A stretch of DNA of 22,888 nucleotides from a virus: the IMG/VR virus record IMGVR_UViG_3300025138_000387, positions 1-22,888 of that record; one strand, 5' to 3'. The notes under the pieces were generated by a model. That model searched no databases. It was not told where the DNA came from and saw only the letters and a program-made list of their open reading frames with translations. Position 1 is the first letter of the stretch, and each line of letters opens with the position of its first letter. Positions 21,286 to 22,888 of this stretch are shown one piece after another. A program made the translations under genes and the position numbers.

Positions 21286-22888
21286 TATCTTCTTCCATCT
21301 GGTTGTAGATCAGCTTGGAATGTACCAAATCTCCATGATTGTCCTGATCCTATATTTTCTATTTTAATAGCGGCATATCTCCCTCTTGCTCTTGTATCTA
21401 CTTTAGTTGTAGATGAGTTAATTGTAAAGGGACTTAATGCAGTAGTATTATTAGGGTCGGCAGGGTAGTCTGCAACTGAAATAGCAACTTCTACATCTCC
21501 TGTTAAAACTTTAAAGTTAGGTAAAAATCTCCGCATAGCTAAAAAATATTCTCCTATACCTTGATCAGTTTGTAAAGCAAAATCATAAGATTCGATAAAA
21601 GAAGTCAAAGTAGTTGTAGTTCCATCAGGATTAATTTGATCTGTTCCTACTTCTTGTTCAAAGAATAAAGTTTGACCTAAACCAGATTCTCCAACAACAA
21701 TAGGGAATGTTCCTGTGTTATTACTTTTAAATGCAGTGGCATAAGGTTTTGGATAAATTAAAGAATCAATCCAAGCTGTTCTTATAGAATTTTCATTTAC
21801 TCCTGTGTACCAATTACCCATAGGAGTAGGTTGACCTGTTTGACCATAGTTATAAGTTACAGATCTATCATTAAAATCTGATCCAGCAGATGGATACCAC
21901 CAAGTAACTTCTGTAAATAGATTATTAATTCCTGCATTAATTTGTTGACCTTTAGTAGTTGCCGCATCATCATAAACATAATCCTCAACTGAACAAGGTA
22001 GTGAGTTTACTGTACCATCAAATGCAAAGAAACCATTATTAGACATCCAGTAAGCAACACCATCAATTTCAATTGCTGCATTCTTACCAATCAATCCACA
22101 GTTAGTACCAACTTGTTCGAACCCAAATGTAAAAGGTGCTCCAACAAATTTCATTGTATACAATGAGTTGTCAGTCCAAACTAGAATATTTTCTTTAGCG
22201 GTCAACGCTCCTATAATTTTAGTTCCATCTTGAAGTCTTTGAGATCCAGCACTGTTAACAGCTAGAATATCATATTCATTAATTTCTTCTTGGTTTGCAA
22301 ATCTAATAAACATATCATCTTGAGTAGAAGGATCGCCAATAGTTACTTCAGTTCCAAAATGAATTAAGTGTCTAGTGGTTGGTGATATTAATGTTAGTCT
22401 TGAAGCTGTTGGGTTACCTACTCCTGTTGCAATTGCTGTTCTGTAATTAGTAGTAGTTGTAGATGCTCTTGTTGTTAACCTTGCTGTAATACCAGAATCC
22501 CAAGTAAAAGTTTTACCATTAGCAATGGTTGCAACCAATACTTGACCAAAATTGTTTAAAGACCAAATACCTGGTTCTAAGGTCACGGTCGACGCTTCGA
22601 CAGCATTGCCCCACCCAGTAAAATCCGTTGCATTTGTAACCACTGCAGAGTTACTGTGAGCTGCTTCTGTTGTACCTAATGCTCCTCTTGTTGCACCTGT
22701 AAAAGTATTTGTGCCTTTACCTGTATAGGTAATAAGTTCTGTGCCAATAGCAATTGTTCCTACTGTTGGAAAACCTGCATTAGATATAACTGGAATTATA
22801 TTTACACTATCATTTATTCCAGAAGATAAAGTATTTGTTAATGCTCCTGCAACTGTTCCACCAAATTGTCCGATACCAAATCCATAAC
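21285..22888 (-). CDS. Tail protein, P22 gp10-like DNA-stabilisation/tail-hub type (partial, 5' end beyond right edge)
   Basis: The frame is open from the right edge to the TAA at 21285-21287, at least 533 residues. A GTG at 22643 is not the start: reading continues upstream as YGFGIGQFGGTVAGALT through GATRGALGTTEAAHS. The protein is beta-rich, with repeated strands such as NILVWTDNSLYTMKFVG, AYWMSNNGFFAFDG and GNWYTGVNENSIRTAWIDS. These are typical of propeller-like tail proteins in the packaged-DNA stabilisation (P22 gp10) or tail-tube family. It would close the head-tail junction and hold DNA in place. The exact family is inferred from pattern; a tail-knob or T7 gp12-like protein is the main alternative. 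Confidence 0.75.
   Translation of the reverse strand, partial: YGFGIGQFGGTVAGALTNTLSSGINDSVNIIPVISNAGFPTVGTIAIGTELITYTGKGTNTFTGATRGALGTTEAAHSNSAVVTNATDFTGWGNAVEASTVTLEPGIWSLNNFGQVLVATIANGKTFTWDSGITARLTTRASTTTTNYRTAIATGVGNPTASRLTLISPTTRHLIHFGTEVTIGDPSTQDDMFIRFANQEEINEYDILAVNSAGSQRLQDGTKIIGALTAKENILVWTDNSLYTMKFVGAPFTFGFEQVGTNCGLIGKNAAIEIDGVAYWMSNNGFFAFDGTVNSLPCSVEDYVYDDAATTKGQQINAGINNLFTEVTWWYPSAGSDFNDRSVTYNYGQTGQPTPMGNWYTGVNENSIRTAWIDSLIYPKPYATAFKSNNTGTFPIVVGESGLGQTLFFEQEVGTDQINPDGTTTTLTSFIESYDFALQTDQGIGEYFLAMRRFLPNFKVLTGDVEVAISVADYPADPNNTTALSPFTINSSTTKVDTRARGRYAAIKIENIGSGQSWRFGTFQADLQPDGRR

Noticed and set aside
21285-22643. GTG at 22643 as the start of the tail protein
   Set aside because: The frame stays open with convincing protein-like sequence to the right edge, so the gene is partial rather than starting here.
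1-22888. CRISPR arrays, insertion sequences, integrase or attachment sites
   Set aside because: No regularly spaced repeats, transposase or integrase motifs, or terminal inverted repeats were seen on either strand.

Overview
The window is part of a tailed double-stranded DNA phage genome. It is AT-rich, almost fully coding, and packed with small 1-4 nt gene overlaps. The gene set (family A DNA polymerase without a 5' nuclease domain, AEP-type primase, DUF3310 protein, M15 endolysin, very large internal virion protein, beta-rich tail protein, several GGRxG-motif structural proteins) points to a marine podovirus-like phage of a low-GC bacterium. A SAR11/Pelagibacterales host is plausible but inferred only from overall resemblance. 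No integrase, RNA polymerase, terminase, portal or major capsid gene lies in the window, so lifestyle and exact family remain open.

The layout is two leftward (minus-strand) blocks separated by one rightward gene. The right block (22888 to 10667) is the virion/lysis block. In transcription order it holds a gp10-like tail protein cut by the window edge, three small proteins, a 96-nt gap with two sigma70-like promoters, four structural proteins (two carrying GGRxG motifs), a 1457-aa internal virion protein, a holin-like protein, a small exported protein, an M15 endolysin and an S-adenosylmethionine decarboxylase (SpeD) homologue. The left block (9042 to the left edge) is the replication block: three conserved phage proteins of unknown function, an AEP primase, an HNH endonuclease, a small coiled-coil ORF nested onto the helicase start, a UvrD-like helicase, DUF3310, PolA and an unknown protein. 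It ends in a small cassette of a Cys-rich miniprotein, an i-spanin-like protein and an exported protein that runs off the window.

Between the blocks, on the plus strand, sits a SNF2-family helicase (9133-10566). It is driven by a near-consensus promoter interleaved with the promoter of the leftward replication block: two TTGACA boxes at 9076-9081 and 9107-9112 face each other. The 100 nt after it hold a T8 terminator, a 7-bp long-range inverted repeat and a possible 31-codon minus-strand ORF.

Points of most interest are: the interleaved divergent promoter and lone opposite-strand SNF2 gene; the unusual replisome combination (PolA with Leu at the position equivalent to E. coli 762, AEP primase, SF1 helicase and SNF2, with no gp4-type primase-helicase seen); the stand-alone SpeD at the end of the lysis genes; the 11-cysteine miniprotein; and the structured convergent gap at 10567-10666.
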